A stretch of 64,000 nucleotides of DNA, taken from contig NC_090130.1 of the NCBI RefSeq assembly GCF_040581485.1, positions 15,999,656-16,063,655 of the forward strand, given 5' to 3'. This stretch comes from Linepithema humile (Eukaryota > Arthropoda > Insecta > Hymenoptera > Formicidae). The position numbers and the translations under genes are program-made. The notes beneath the pieces are model-generated. The model was given only the letters and a program-made list of their open reading frames with translations. It did not search any database and was not told the origin of the DNA. Below, in pieces: positions 55,425 through 64,000 of this stretch (the stretch's first letter is position 1; each line of letters opens with the position of its first letter).

Positions 55425-57577
55425 GTTAAGATAAACAAAAAAATTGAATGGTTAGTTTCTAAACAGAACATTGATAGAAGAGCAAGTATCAAACCAATTG
55501 CTTTCAATACTAACAATGTGAAAACACATAATGATTTTGGATCTGATATTAATTCGAATATAATAATAATGCCTGACAATTTCAACTCTCAGTCGACCTT
55601 AGACGACAAACATAAAAAATGGTTCGTTAATTTATCAGATGTTGTAATTCCCAAAGAGGTCGAGCTTTTGTTACAATTGGGAGAACGTTTAACATGCCTA
55701 TCACGGAAAAAATGTCGATGTCAATTGAAGTCATAAAAAACATTGAAAGAAACATTGAAAGAAAGAGTGAAGATTACAAATGTTCTGTTAGAAATGATAC
55801 TATATCAATTATAAATGGGTTCTTTAAGGGAAACTCCCGCAATAGTGTTGATGACAGAAAGTTACTCAATTGGTTGTACAAAACAAAAAAATTTATAAAT
55901 AAAAACCCTGATCTATTATTCACCAGGGCTGATAAAGGCAATAGTACAGTAGTCATGAAAAAATCAGAATATATGGAAAAAATGGTCGACATACTTTCTG
56001 ACACTAACACCTACCAAATTGTTAAAAAAGACCCAACTAAAATATTAACTGATAAACTGAGGTCTCTACTTGCCAGATGGAGAGAGAGAGGTTACATAGA
56101 TGACATAAAATACAGGTGTCTTTTGGAAACGGACGGAAACACACCTAGAGCCTACGGTTTGCCAAAAATCCATAAAGAAGGATATCCTCTCAGAGTAATA
56201 GTATCTTCGATTAATAGCCCGTTATATAAGATAGCTAACTTTTTACATGGAATCCTTGCAAACAATGTACCTAATTCGAAAAGAAACATAAAAAATAGTT
56301 TTGATCTAGTTGAAAAGTTGAATGGTGTTTTTTTAGAATCGGATCATTGCCTTGCTTCTTTAGATGTTGTTTCTCTTTTTACGAACATTCCTGTTGAAAA
56401 GGCAATAGAAAGCATAAAAAACAGATGGGAATGGATTAGAAGGTACAATTCCATACCAATAGAAGAATTTTTAATTGGTATCAATTTGGTTCTAAATTCA
56501 ACGTATTTTAGTTTTAATAAAGTAATTTACAAGCAAATTTTTGGCACTCCAATGGGTTCTCCTCTCTCTCCAATAATAGCAGAATTTGTGTTACAAGATT
56601 TGGAAAATTCAGCAATCGAACGTCTACCTTACAAATTACCGTTTTATTTTAGGTATGTTGACGACATACTATTTACGGCTCCAGAAAATCATTTAGACGA
56701 AGTTTTGAAGACATTCAACTCAATGCATAGCAGATTACAATTCACATTAGAAAAGGGAATAAATAATCATATCAATTTCCTAAACGTTAAACTAATATCT
56801 GAAAACAATTTTATTAAATTTGATTTGTTCCACAAACCTACTTTTTCGGGCAGATATTTAAGTTTTTATTCGCATCATCCCATGGCACACAAAAAAGGTG
56901 TTATCATTGGCTTATTTGACAGAGTTTTAAAGTTAACACACCCACAATATTGGCACAAGAACATCGAGGAAATGATTTCCCTACTTTTAATTAACGGCTA
57001 TCCATTGGAATTAATTTTTAATAGTATTAACGAAAGACTTAAAAAATTTAGCAATAATTGTTGTAATAAAAACAAAAATAACAATGATAGAACGGGTTAT
57101 TTTACGATACCATATATAAAAGAAACTTTTGATAAATTCACACGGAACATGAAAAAATATAATCATCATTTAGCCTTTTCGTGTAACAATAAACTTAATA
57201 GGTTTATAAAAACAGGGAAAGACATCATTGAATCCATGAGCCAATGTGATGTAGTATATAAGGTAACGTGTCATGATTGCGAGGCTAGTTATGTGGGACA
57301 AACAAAGAGAAAATTGAAAACTAGAATTAAAGAACACAAGTCGGATATAAATAAAAGAACGGGATCCCCTTCTGTCATTTCTTGTCATAGATTAGAAAAA
57401 AACCATGAAATGGATTGGGAGAATGTAGAAATATTAGACAAGGAAATGTCTTATAGCAAAAAGCTTATTTCCGAGATGTTGCACATAAAACGGCAAAAAA
57501 CGAGTCTCAATAAGCAGAACGATACTGAGTTACTGCCAAACTTGTATTTGCCAGTTCTCAATTTGTTTACTGCTTAA
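55425..57577 (+). pseudogene. Penelope-like RT with GIY-YIG endonuclease
   Basis: The coding continues from the transposon junction to a frame change at about 55692 (one base missing in GAACGTTTAACATG), then runs 627 codons to TAA at 57575-57577. RT motifs: YGLPKIHKEGYPLRVI, LASLDVVSLFTNIP, GTPMGSPLSPIIAE and the catalytic FRYVDDILF. A linker is followed by the GIY-YIG nuclease: YKVTCHDCEASYVGQTKRKL, then TRIKEHKSD, a His-containing segment (SCHRLEKNHEMDW) and the end LYLPVLN. The CxxC-His arrangement is the usual Penelope one. The main 627-codon ORF is intact; the whole is disabled by the upstream lesions and the transposon. Confidence 0.92.
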
Positions 57578-58125
57578 AGATCACTCACTCTCCCACCACG
57601 AATCTCCTTCATATACGAGTTCTCTAATATATCCTCTATTATATTCAACTAGTTTGCCATGTCCACTCAAACGATACGGACCTCCAATATCATTTTAAGC
57701 AAACTGACTCGTTACACCAAATTTAGTTTTGGTTCTTAGTTTTTTTAAAATAAGAAAGTTTACACGAAAACACAACATGACGGTACTGCTATGCATTGAG
57801 GTAAGAATATTTTTAGTAATTTTAACAAATAACAAGTAATATAAAGATAAAAGTAGACATTGGTTCATGCTGGTTTTAGAATAATTGCAATCAACCACAA
57901 TTCAAGTCTTAAAAAGGACATCGTGTATGTTTAATGTAAAACATGATTTCCTTCCTGATGATCTTAAGATTGCTGTTATTAGAAGGGGCATGACTTTCAA
58001 GATGTGATGTCCTTCTAAACAATTTTTAAATGTAACGAATATAAGAAGATTATTGTAATTCCGAATTAGTTTTATAAGTAACGATTGTTTTATTAATATG
58101 TTCCGAATTTTATAATAACTAACTA
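57578..58125 (+). other. Penelope 3' region, non-coding
   Basis: AT-rich sequence between the endonuclease stop and the hammerhead-like motif. No ORF is credible. Confidence 0.6.
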
Positions 58126-58159
58126 CTGAAGATGACCACAACCAGATGGTCGAAACGTC
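58126..58159 (+). ncRNA. Hammerhead-ribozyme-like motif of Penelope element
   Basis: CUGAAGAU, stem GACCA/UGGUC around CAACCAGA, then GAAACGUC. CUGANGA, GAAA and the GUC cleavage triplet are all intact, with a minimal stem III. Such motifs are known in Penelope-like elements, where they may process transcripts. After it come AT-rich sequence and CAGCTTGGGCTCTGTAGC before the 3' end. Confidence 0.7.
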
Positions 58160-58598
58160 TAGATTGACCTAAACATTTGTTATAATATATCAATAAATTA
58201 AGCACGAAAATCCAGCTTGGGCTCTGTAGCTTGTTGGTAATAATTTATTTGAATAATTTGAGCCATTATTATAGTTTTAATTTACCTTGAACATTATTCC
58301 AATTTAGCGTGCGATCCTTAAATTCCAACAAACAATAAAAGGTAAAGACGTGTCGCGCCGAAATAACTCTAATGCAGTGATTCCTCGACCGCAAGATAAC
58401 CAGCAACAATGACGCATCTAAAGATTCATCTCTACACGACTATCAGCCTGCTATTGGAAGATCGATCCTGGAACCGATCGGGCGCCTTACAATTAGATTA
58501 AGTTATCACTGGCTTCAGGTACCATACAAGTCGACACCGGTGAGTCCGTTCCAAATTCATTTGCATGGGAAGGTTTAAAGTTAAAATCTGAGCAAGAG

Positions 58599-59024
58599 AA
58601 AATGCCAGATACCGAAGTAACATCTTTGCGTCCAGACTCAAATTGTAATTGTCGTTTCGTGTACTGTATCTTGGATAACGCGTGCTTGAATAGAAATACT
58701 GGCACGATATAGTGCCTCAATTGTTATCACGATTTATCAGAACCAACGCGCAATGATTTCGAACACGTCCTTGGACATCATTTGAATATCGGTTCTATAG
58801 TTCCATTAGTAAAGTGTCGTGTTTGTGACCAGAAAGTATCTCAACCTTTTCCAGTCCATCACTGTCTCGCGTGTCTCAACCATTTTATAAGCCTAACAAA
58901 TCAATTAACTTGAGAAGGACGAAGTGTTGTTAATCTTCCCGATCCTACCAGTGTGCTACTTGGCGGAGGGCCGGGAATACGTACGTTAGTTATAACCAGC
59001 TTATTAAATCAACCGTCTGATTAA
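58599..59024 (+). pseudogene. Cysteine-rich ORF1, copy A (two stops)
   Basis: Same protein as 61227-61649 but with TAG at 58710-58712 and TGA at 58911-58913. Everything else aligns with only a few substitutions (for example VCDQKV against VCGQNV). It lies downstream of the Penelope insertion. Confidence 0.75.
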
Positions 59025-59044
59025 TCGAACCTTAAATAATTGAT

Positions 59045-59416
59045 ATGTGTGTGGGGAAACGTTACGCTTGTCGGTCGCCTCGATTGGAATATCTTTATAG
59101 GTACTCCTTAGCTAGTTGCGTTCGTGAAACCAGCTTCGTGAATCCTACGGCAAAAGAGCGTCTTTGCAAAGAATGCATCGCTAGCGAGCCGATTGAATAT
59201 AAAAGTTTATTCGTAGTTTTAAATGATAGGCATTACGCATCCGTCGGGCGTCGCCGCCCAAGATTACATTGCATTATTTGCCATTGCTACCTCGCGTTGA
59301 TTCAACCGATTTCCGAGTGTCACGAATGCGAAGACAGGTACCTTAATTATATGCAAAATCTCGTTGAAAACGGAGAAAGTTTTTATGATCAGCGAGACCC
59401 AATGTTACTCTCTTAA
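59045..59416 (+). CDS. Cysteine-rich ORF2, copy A
   Basis: 123 codons starting MCVGKRYACRSPRLEYLYRY, 20 bp after the ORF1 stop. Three CxxC pairs (RLCKEC, HCIIC, ECHEC) suggest zinc binding; the end is YDQRDPMLLS. Spacing and flanking residues resemble the second half of ORF1 (LCLNC, KCRVC, HCLAC), so the two may be diverged duplicates of one domain. I do not recognise the family. No signal peptide or membrane segment. In copy B the same ORF has a stop at codon 14. Confidence 0.5.
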   Translation: MCVGKRYACRSPRLEYLYRYSLASCVRETSFVNPTAKERLCKECIASEPIEYKSLFVVLNDRHYASVGRRRPRLHCIICHCYLALIQPISECHECEDRYLNYMQNLVENGESFYDQRDPMLLS

Positions 59417-59485
59417 ATTTTCAGTCAAAATACATTTGATGCATTCTAATGGTATTAAGCAATTCTTTCATTTCAAATGCGTGAT

Positions 59486-59491
59486 AATAAA
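59486..59491 (+). terminator. Poly(A) signal, copy A
   Basis: AATAAA lies 70 bp after the ORF2 stop, conserved in copy B at 62111-62116. Confidence 0.5.
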
Positions 59492-59609
59492 ACTTAAATA
59501 ATTACACGTCAGTCACAATGGTTGATTACTATTTCTTACTACGTTGCTGTATTATTATCATATTCATTTTCTTGTGGTCTTACTCGGATTCATTATTCGT
59601 TTTTATTTA

Positions 59610-59940
59610 AATTAACTATTCATTAAAATACGGTCCCAATTATTACTATACACGTTGTTTTGCAGAGTCGCAACAAAATATCGATGCGATACTGCTTTCC
59701 TTTACGATTTATTATTTGAATTTAATATTCATTAGAATACGGTCCTAATTATCGTTCATATACGCTGTTCGCGTAAGGAGCAACAAAATATCAATGCGAT
59801 ACTGCTTTCCTTTACGATTTATTATTTGAATTTATTATTCATTAGAATACGGTCTTAATTATCGTTCATACACGCTGTTCGCGTAAGGAGCAACAAAATA
59901 TCAATGCGATACTGCTTCCCTTACGATCTTTCATTCAAAT
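59610..59940 (+). repeat. 110-bp tandem repeat, three copies (copy A)
   Basis: ATTATTTGAATTTA starts at 59711 and 59821, a period of 110 bp, each followed by ATTAGAATACGGTC, CGCGTAAGGAGCAACAAAAT and GCGATACTGCTT. An earlier, more diverged copy starts near 59600. Copy B of the unit has one repeat fewer. Confidence 0.85.
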
Positions 59941-60511
59941 TCGCTATCCATTAGAAAGGGATTTTGGAGACGATTTTTTATATTAAACACGACATTTGTG
60001 TTTCACGTTCTTTTCTGATCTTTTACTTTTTCATTGGTTCGTGAATCTTACCGCGATTGAGTCTCGCGTAAAGGTGCGAACACTACGTGTTACCGCCACA
60101 GCGCTGGGACGTGACACTATTGTAACGTCCCCATATTTTAGCAAGTAGATTTCCACTCGTAAATTTTTGTTTTAAACTTTCTAGTTTATCACCTCTTGGA
60201 ATTATCGCTCGCTGTATCAATAGCGCTCGACACATGTCGCCAGAAAGGCGCAACACGAAACCTTTCGCGTAACGTAAACCCCTTGTTGCGTTTCAAAGCG
60301 TACGACTGTAAATTATATATCGTCGCTCTCAAAACTTAGGTCCGGATATCACCTACAGTTTTATGTTAACCATACCACTCTCAAAACTTAGGTTCGAGTA
60401 TCGCCTGCAGTTTTATATAAACCATGCCTCGAACATTCGATATTCTAAAGCGAGATTACATCCATGTCCTATTGCATAGGACAAACCTTTGTCTCTGAAG
60501 ATCCAGAGGAG

Positions 60512-60547
60512 TATAAATACGGGCCCTGCGATGCCGCCGAGTCAGTA
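60512..60547 (+). promoter_or_regulatory. TATA box and Inr, copy B
   Basis: TATAAATA at 60512-60519 and TCAGTA at 60542-60547, a spacing of 30 bp as in copy A. Confidence 0.8.
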
Positions 60548-61226
60548 TTCAATTTTTCAGTAAGCCGTCAATATTCAGTCAGAGAGTCAGTTTCGGTCAA
60601 GTTGTTAGTTTTCGCATTCGCAATTTCATTTCTGACTCAGTCTCGGTCTAATTCTAATTCTAATTCTAGTTCTAGTTTCGTCCTAGTTCAGTACGGTTAA
60701 TTTAAGTTCGGTTTATCAATTTTATACGTTCAATTACTTAATCCGCGAACTGCGCGTTCCATTTCTAGAACATAAGTGCTTATATGTTTGTAAGAATTCT
60801 TATCTTATAAGTTCATTTGAGTGTAATTTCATTTATTAACCAATGTACTCTTATTTTCATTTATAATTACATTTATTTGGTTGCTTTGAGAATTTTATCT
60901 TTAATTTAAAATCCTTAAACATTATTCCAATTTAGCGTGCGATCCTTAAATTCCAACGAATAATAAAAGGTAAAGACGTGTCGCGAAATAACTCTAGTGC
61001 AGTGATTCCTCGACCGCAAGATAACCAGCAACAATGACGCATCTGAAGATTCATCTCCATACGACTATCAGCCTGCTATTGGAAGATCGATCCTGAAACC
61101 GATCGGGCGCCTTACAATTAGATTGAGTTATCACTGGCTTCAGGTACCATACAAGTCGACACCGGTGAGTCCGTTCCAAATTCATTTGCATGGGAAGGTT
61201 TAAAGTTAAAATCTGAGCAAGAGAAA

Positions 61227-61649
61227 ATGCCAGATACCGAAGTAACATCTTTGCGTCCAGACTCAAATTGTAATTGTCGTTTCGTGTACTGTATCTTGGA
61301 TAACGCGTGCTTGAATAGAAATACTGGCACGATATTGTGCCTCAATTGTTATCACGATTTATCAGAACCAACGCGAAATGATTTCGAACACGTCCTTGGA
61401 CATCATTTGAATATCGGTTCTATAGTTCCATTAGCAAAGTGTCGTGTTTGTGGCCAGAACGTATCTCAACCTTTTCCAGTGCGTCACTGTCTCGCGTGTC
61501 TCAATCATTTTATAAGCCTAACAAATCAATTAACTCGAAAAGGACGAAGTGTTGTTAATCTTCCCGATCCTACCAGCGTTCTACTTGGCGGAGGCCCGGG
61601 AATACGTACGTTAGTTATAACCAGCTTATTAAATCAACCGTCTGATTAA
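61227..61649 (+). CDS. Cysteine-rich ORF1, copy B (intact)
   Basis: 140 codons from ATG (MPDTEVTSLRPDSN). The frame is open upstream for about 38 more codons without ATG (QVDTGESVPNSFAW, EGLKLKSEQEK) back to a TAG that looks like a splice acceptor (TTACAATTAG), so a spliced upstream exon is possible. Cysteine pairs: CNCRFVYC, LCLNC, KCRVC and HCLAC, with His between (GHHLN, RHC), which suggests zinc binding. The tail is VLLGGGPGIRTL. There is no match I can name. ORF2 follows. Confidence 0.5.
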   Translation: MPDTEVTSLRPDSNCNCRFVYCILDNACLNRNTGTILCLNCYHDLSEPTRNDFEHVLGHHLNIGSIVPLAKCRVCGQNVSQPFPVRHCLACLNHFISLTNQLTRKGRSVVNLPDPTSVLLGGGPGIRTLVITSLLNQPSD

Positions 61650-61670
61650 TCGAATTTTAAATAATTGATA

Positions 61671-62041
61671 TGTGTGTGGGGAAACGTTACGCTTGTCGGT
61701 CGCCTTGATTGGAATATCTTTATAGGTACTCCTTAGCTAGTTGCGTTCGTGAAACCAGCTTCGTGAATCCTACGGCAAAAGAGCGTCTTTGCAAAGAATG
61801 CATCGTTAGCGAACCGATTGAATATAAAAGTTTATTCGTAGTTTTAAATGATAGGCATTACGCATCCGTCGGGCGTCGCCGCCCAAGATTACATTGCATT
61901 ATTTGCCATCGCTACCTCGCGTTGATTCAACCGATTTCCGAGTGTCACGAATGCGAAGACAGGTACCTTAATTATATGCAAAATCTCGCTGAAAACGGAG
62001 AAAGTTTTTATGATCAGCGAGACCCAATGTTACTCTCTTAA
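61671..62041 (+). pseudogene. Cysteine-rich ORF2, copy B (early stop)
   Basis: Same protein as 59045-59416. The CGA codon 14 of copy A is TGA here (near 61710), leaving an open frame from 61709 without a good start. All three CxxC pairs are kept. Confidence 0.6.
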
Positions 62042-62633
62042 ATTTTTGGTCAACATATACTTGATGCATTCTAATGGTATTAAGCGATTCTTTCATTTCA
62101 AATGCGTGATAATAAAACTTAAATAATTACACGTCAGTCACAATGGTTGATTACTATTTCTTACTACGTTGCTGTATTATTATCATATTCATTTTCTTGT
62201 GGTCTTACTCGGATTCATTATTCGCCTCTATTTAAATTAACTATTCATTAAAATACGGTCCTAATTATTACTATACACGTTGTTTTGCAGAGTCGCAACA
62301 AAATATCGATGCGATACTCTGCTTTCCTTAAGATTTATTATTTAAATTTATTATTCATTAGAATACGGTCCTAATTATTGTTCATACACGTTGTTCGCGT
62401 AAGGAGCAACAAAATATCAATGCGATACTGCTTCCCTTACGATCTCTCATTCAATTTCGCTATCCATTAGAAAGGGATTTTGGTTACGATTTTTATATTA
62501 AACACAACATTTGTGTTTCACGTTCTTTTCTGATCTTTTACTTTTTCATTGGTTCGTGAATCTTACCGATTGAGTCTCGCGTAAAGGTGCGAACACTACG
62601 TGTTACCGCCACCGCGCCGGGACGTGACACTAT

Positions 62634-62864
62634 TATAATATATTACCGACAGTAATTACCGACAGCTATTACCGACAGTAATATATGATTCATGCATGTC
62701 AGAACAGTTTCAAAATTGTGTTCAATACGTGAAGGCAGATTACATATTTTTACAGCTCTATTACAGCTTTCGTACGCGTAGCTTATTGAAGCTTATCTAC
62801 CGTATTGCTGATAATAACATCAAAAACATAAATATATGTCTGTCTTTATTGCATAGTTTAAATA
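62634..62864. other. Short intergenic stretch with TTACCGACAG repeats
   Basis: ATTACCGACAG words occur three times at 62641-62680. Nothing else is recognised. Confidence 0.5.
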
Positions 62865-63054
62865 ATTTCAACATTGCTTACATTGACATGTATCTTTTCA
62901 TTTATCTGTCAAGAGGAATAATTTCTTTTTTAGTCACACACACACAAAACAATACACAATACAAATGTGTTTTGTGTGTGTGTGGCTAAAAAAGAAATTA
63001 TTCCTCTTGACAGATATATGAAAAGATACATGTCAATGTAAGCAATGTTGAAAT
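62865..63054. repeat. Long hairpin, ~85-bp arms
   Basis: ATTTCAACATTGCTTACATT and TGTCAAGAGGAATAATTTCT on the left are mirrored almost perfectly by AGAAATTATTCCTCTTGACA and AATGTAAGCAATGTTGAAAT on the right. The loop of about 20 bases lies between CA-repeat (CACACACACA) and TG-repeat stretches. TA microsatellite follows to about 63130. Confidence 0.9.
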
Positions 63055-63342
63055 AATATATATATATAATAATATAATAATAATAATATATAATAATATA
63101 TATATATATAAGTTGTATAATATATATACATAATCATTATATGTAAAAAACAGCGACAAAATATAATGAATTTTTTTAAATATACTGAATAATAAAAATA
63201 TAGAATGGGCCCCTTCATCGCCCATTCTCGTGAGAACGCAACCATATATTTCTTTCGTCTCTCCGATTATAATTTAGTGATATTGAGGCTTTTTTGTAAT
63301 CGATAATCTTGTATTAGAATAGATTATCGAATAATATATGAA

Positions 63343-64000
63343 TTATTTTGGAAAAGGCAGCAGTTTATTGCTTTCTATAATTTTACAAAAATGCTCTCTC
63401 ATGCATTTTACATCTTTGGAGTATTTTTTCTCGCAAGGATTGCCTCCTAAGACTATAGTCGTAGCGAAAGCTCAGCATAAATTCCACAACTGATTCCATC
63501 AGGTTGTGTTTGAACCTTTTCAAAAGTTATGTCAAAACTTGAGTTCACTTCCAGATAACGAAGATGTATATAATTTTTCTCTTCAGCTACCAATTTATCG
63601 TATGTACAGCCGGATAGACTATCGTACATATGAAGTTCAGTGCCATCAAAGAAAATACATCTCCAATGATTACTACAATTGCCTCCAATTATTTGTAAGC
63701 TTTTGTCACTATGACTAACTTCAATTATATGGGGGTATTGTAAATATAGTACACTTTGTGTTTCGAAACAAGAAGTTTCTCTTATAATGCGCAAAAATTG
63801 ATCCAACGATTCGTCATTCAATTGACTTGTTATAGGTAAGACATTCTCTTTTATCGAAGAGAAAGAAATAAACGTATCATCTAAAAGTTTTTTATGTCTT
63901 ACCATATCATCTTCAGTTATATCTCGTTTGTTACTTGAATAACTTACGATTATGCAGTCATCATCTTGCTCTTCATGCAGAGCAAGAACAGCAGGATCAA
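63343..64000 (-). pseudogene. Ulp1/C48-type cysteine protease, partial, one frameshift
   Basis: The frame is open from the right edge (DPAVLALHEEQDDDCIIVSY) through MVRHKKLLDDTFISF to QPDGISCGIYAE. Catalytic landmarks of the Ulp1/SENP fold are visible: the His-Asp pair in NHWRCIFFDGTELHMYDS, and Gln and Cys in QPDGISCG. After CGIYA an extra base shifts the frame (near 63468), and the adjacent frame continues AFATTIVLGGNPCEKKYSKD to a stop at 63345-63343, as expected for the C-terminus. Such proteases deSUMOylate proteins in hosts and are also carried by several eukaryotic DNA transposons. The N-terminus is outside the window, so host gene or transposon gene cannot be decided. Confidence 0.8.

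Larger units (their letters stand above)
52005..58284 (+). mobile_element. Penelope-like element, interrupted by a DNA transposon
   Basis: It is flanked by near-identical 11-bp repeats CCTTAAACATT (51994-52004) and CCTTGAACATT (58285-58295). Copy B of the host unit has one such site and no insert. It encodes a Penelope-type RT with a C-terminal GIY-YIG endonuclease and ends in a hammerhead-like motif and an AT-rich tail. A 3-kb DNA transposon at 52385-55421 splits the coding region. Without it and its TSD the element is about 3.2 kb. Confidence 0.9.
51205..60116 (+). mobile_element. LTR-like unit, copy A (split by Penelope element)
   Basis: It starts TGTAACGTCCCC and ends GGGACGTGACA: TG...CA termini within an 11-bp imperfect inverted repeat, as in LTRs. 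With the Penelope insertion (52005-58284) removed it is about 2.6 kb and matches copy B throughout. Order: a 52-bp duplicated block (51409-51510), TATA/Inr promoter, leader, ORF1 (two stops here), ORF2 (intact), AATAAA at 59486-59491, then a 110-bp tandem repeat (three copies here). The left flank is ATAT and the right flank CTAT. I read it as a very long solo LTR of an unknown LTR retrotransposon; a non-LTR gene-carrying unit is the alternative. Confidence 0.65.
60121..62629 (+). mobile_element. LTR-like unit, copy B (uninterrupted)
   Basis: 2509 bp from TGTAACGTCCCC to GGGACGTGACA, flanked by perfect 4-bp repeats CTAT (60117-60120 and 62630-62633). It sits directly after copy A. Contents: duplicated 52-bp block, TATA/Inr, leader, intact ORF1, ORF2 with an early stop, AATAAA and two 110-bp repeats. 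A 4-bp duplication and TG...CA ends support LTR-type integration of this copy next to copy A. No internal region with gag/pol is present. Confidence 0.7.

Overview
This window looks like AT-rich nuclear DNA from an insect. An ant or another hymenopteran is my inference, from the repeat types and the style of the proteins; no species call is possible. It holds spliced genes with GT-AG introns and no bacterial features. Host coding sequence is sparse and most of the window is layered transposable elements, very many of them palindromic (foldback) elements and MITEs.

0-17 kb: the minus strand carries the 5' half of a voltage-gated calcium channel alpha-2/delta subunit gene. I recovered six exons by eye (15233-15133, 13167-13086, 11217-11107, 8334-8112, 7677-7546, 1472-867). 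All junctions have GT/AG ends and compatible phases. They encode about 418 residues: signal peptide, VWA_N region and VWA domain with an altered MIDAS motif. The gene runs off the left edge. Its introns hold two dead mariner elements, several foldback elements, a TTAA-flanked MITE and a polypyrimidine block. A GA/TC microsatellite of about 180 bp and a CpG-rich region lie just upstream of the start codon.

17-30 kb: no complete gene. There are repeat modules, an orphan coding fragment (20766-21000), a solo LTR with a perfect 5-bp target duplication (23455-23765), and a nest of foldback elements (23036-26930). Inside that nest is an inverted pair of Penelope-like tails with hammerhead-ribozyme-like motifs.

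30-44 kb: a decayed DNA transposon with about 650-bp inverted repeats (30101-33690), then a THAP9/P-element-type transposase gene on the minus strand (43289-33843). The THAP domain is split by a 6.6-kb intron that is almost filled by two very large palindromes (36797-38276 and 38481-42916). The 944-codon frame is interrupted only by one extra A in each of two A-runs.

44-51 kb: a young full-length Ty3/gypsy element (44319-50438, 541-bp LTRs, TSD GAAT) inserted into a foldback element.

51-63 kb: two head-to-tail copies of a roughly 2.5-kb LTR-like unit (51205-60116 and 60121-62629). Each has a TATA/Inr promoter, two cysteine-rich ORFs and a poly(A) signal. The first copy is split by a Penelope-like element (52005-58284), which is itself split by an apparently intact DNA transposon (52385-55421, TSD TTA). 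That transposon encodes a spliced DD40D transposase with a cysteine-rich tail. This gives a dated chain: unit, then Penelope, then DNA transposon. The right edge holds part of an Ulp1-type (C48) cysteine protease gene with a frameshift.

Best candidates for something undescribed: the bicistronic cysteine-rich LTR-like unit, the DD40D/TTA transposon family with tRNA-like modules in its inverted repeats, and the hierarchical palindromes inside the THAP9-like intron.
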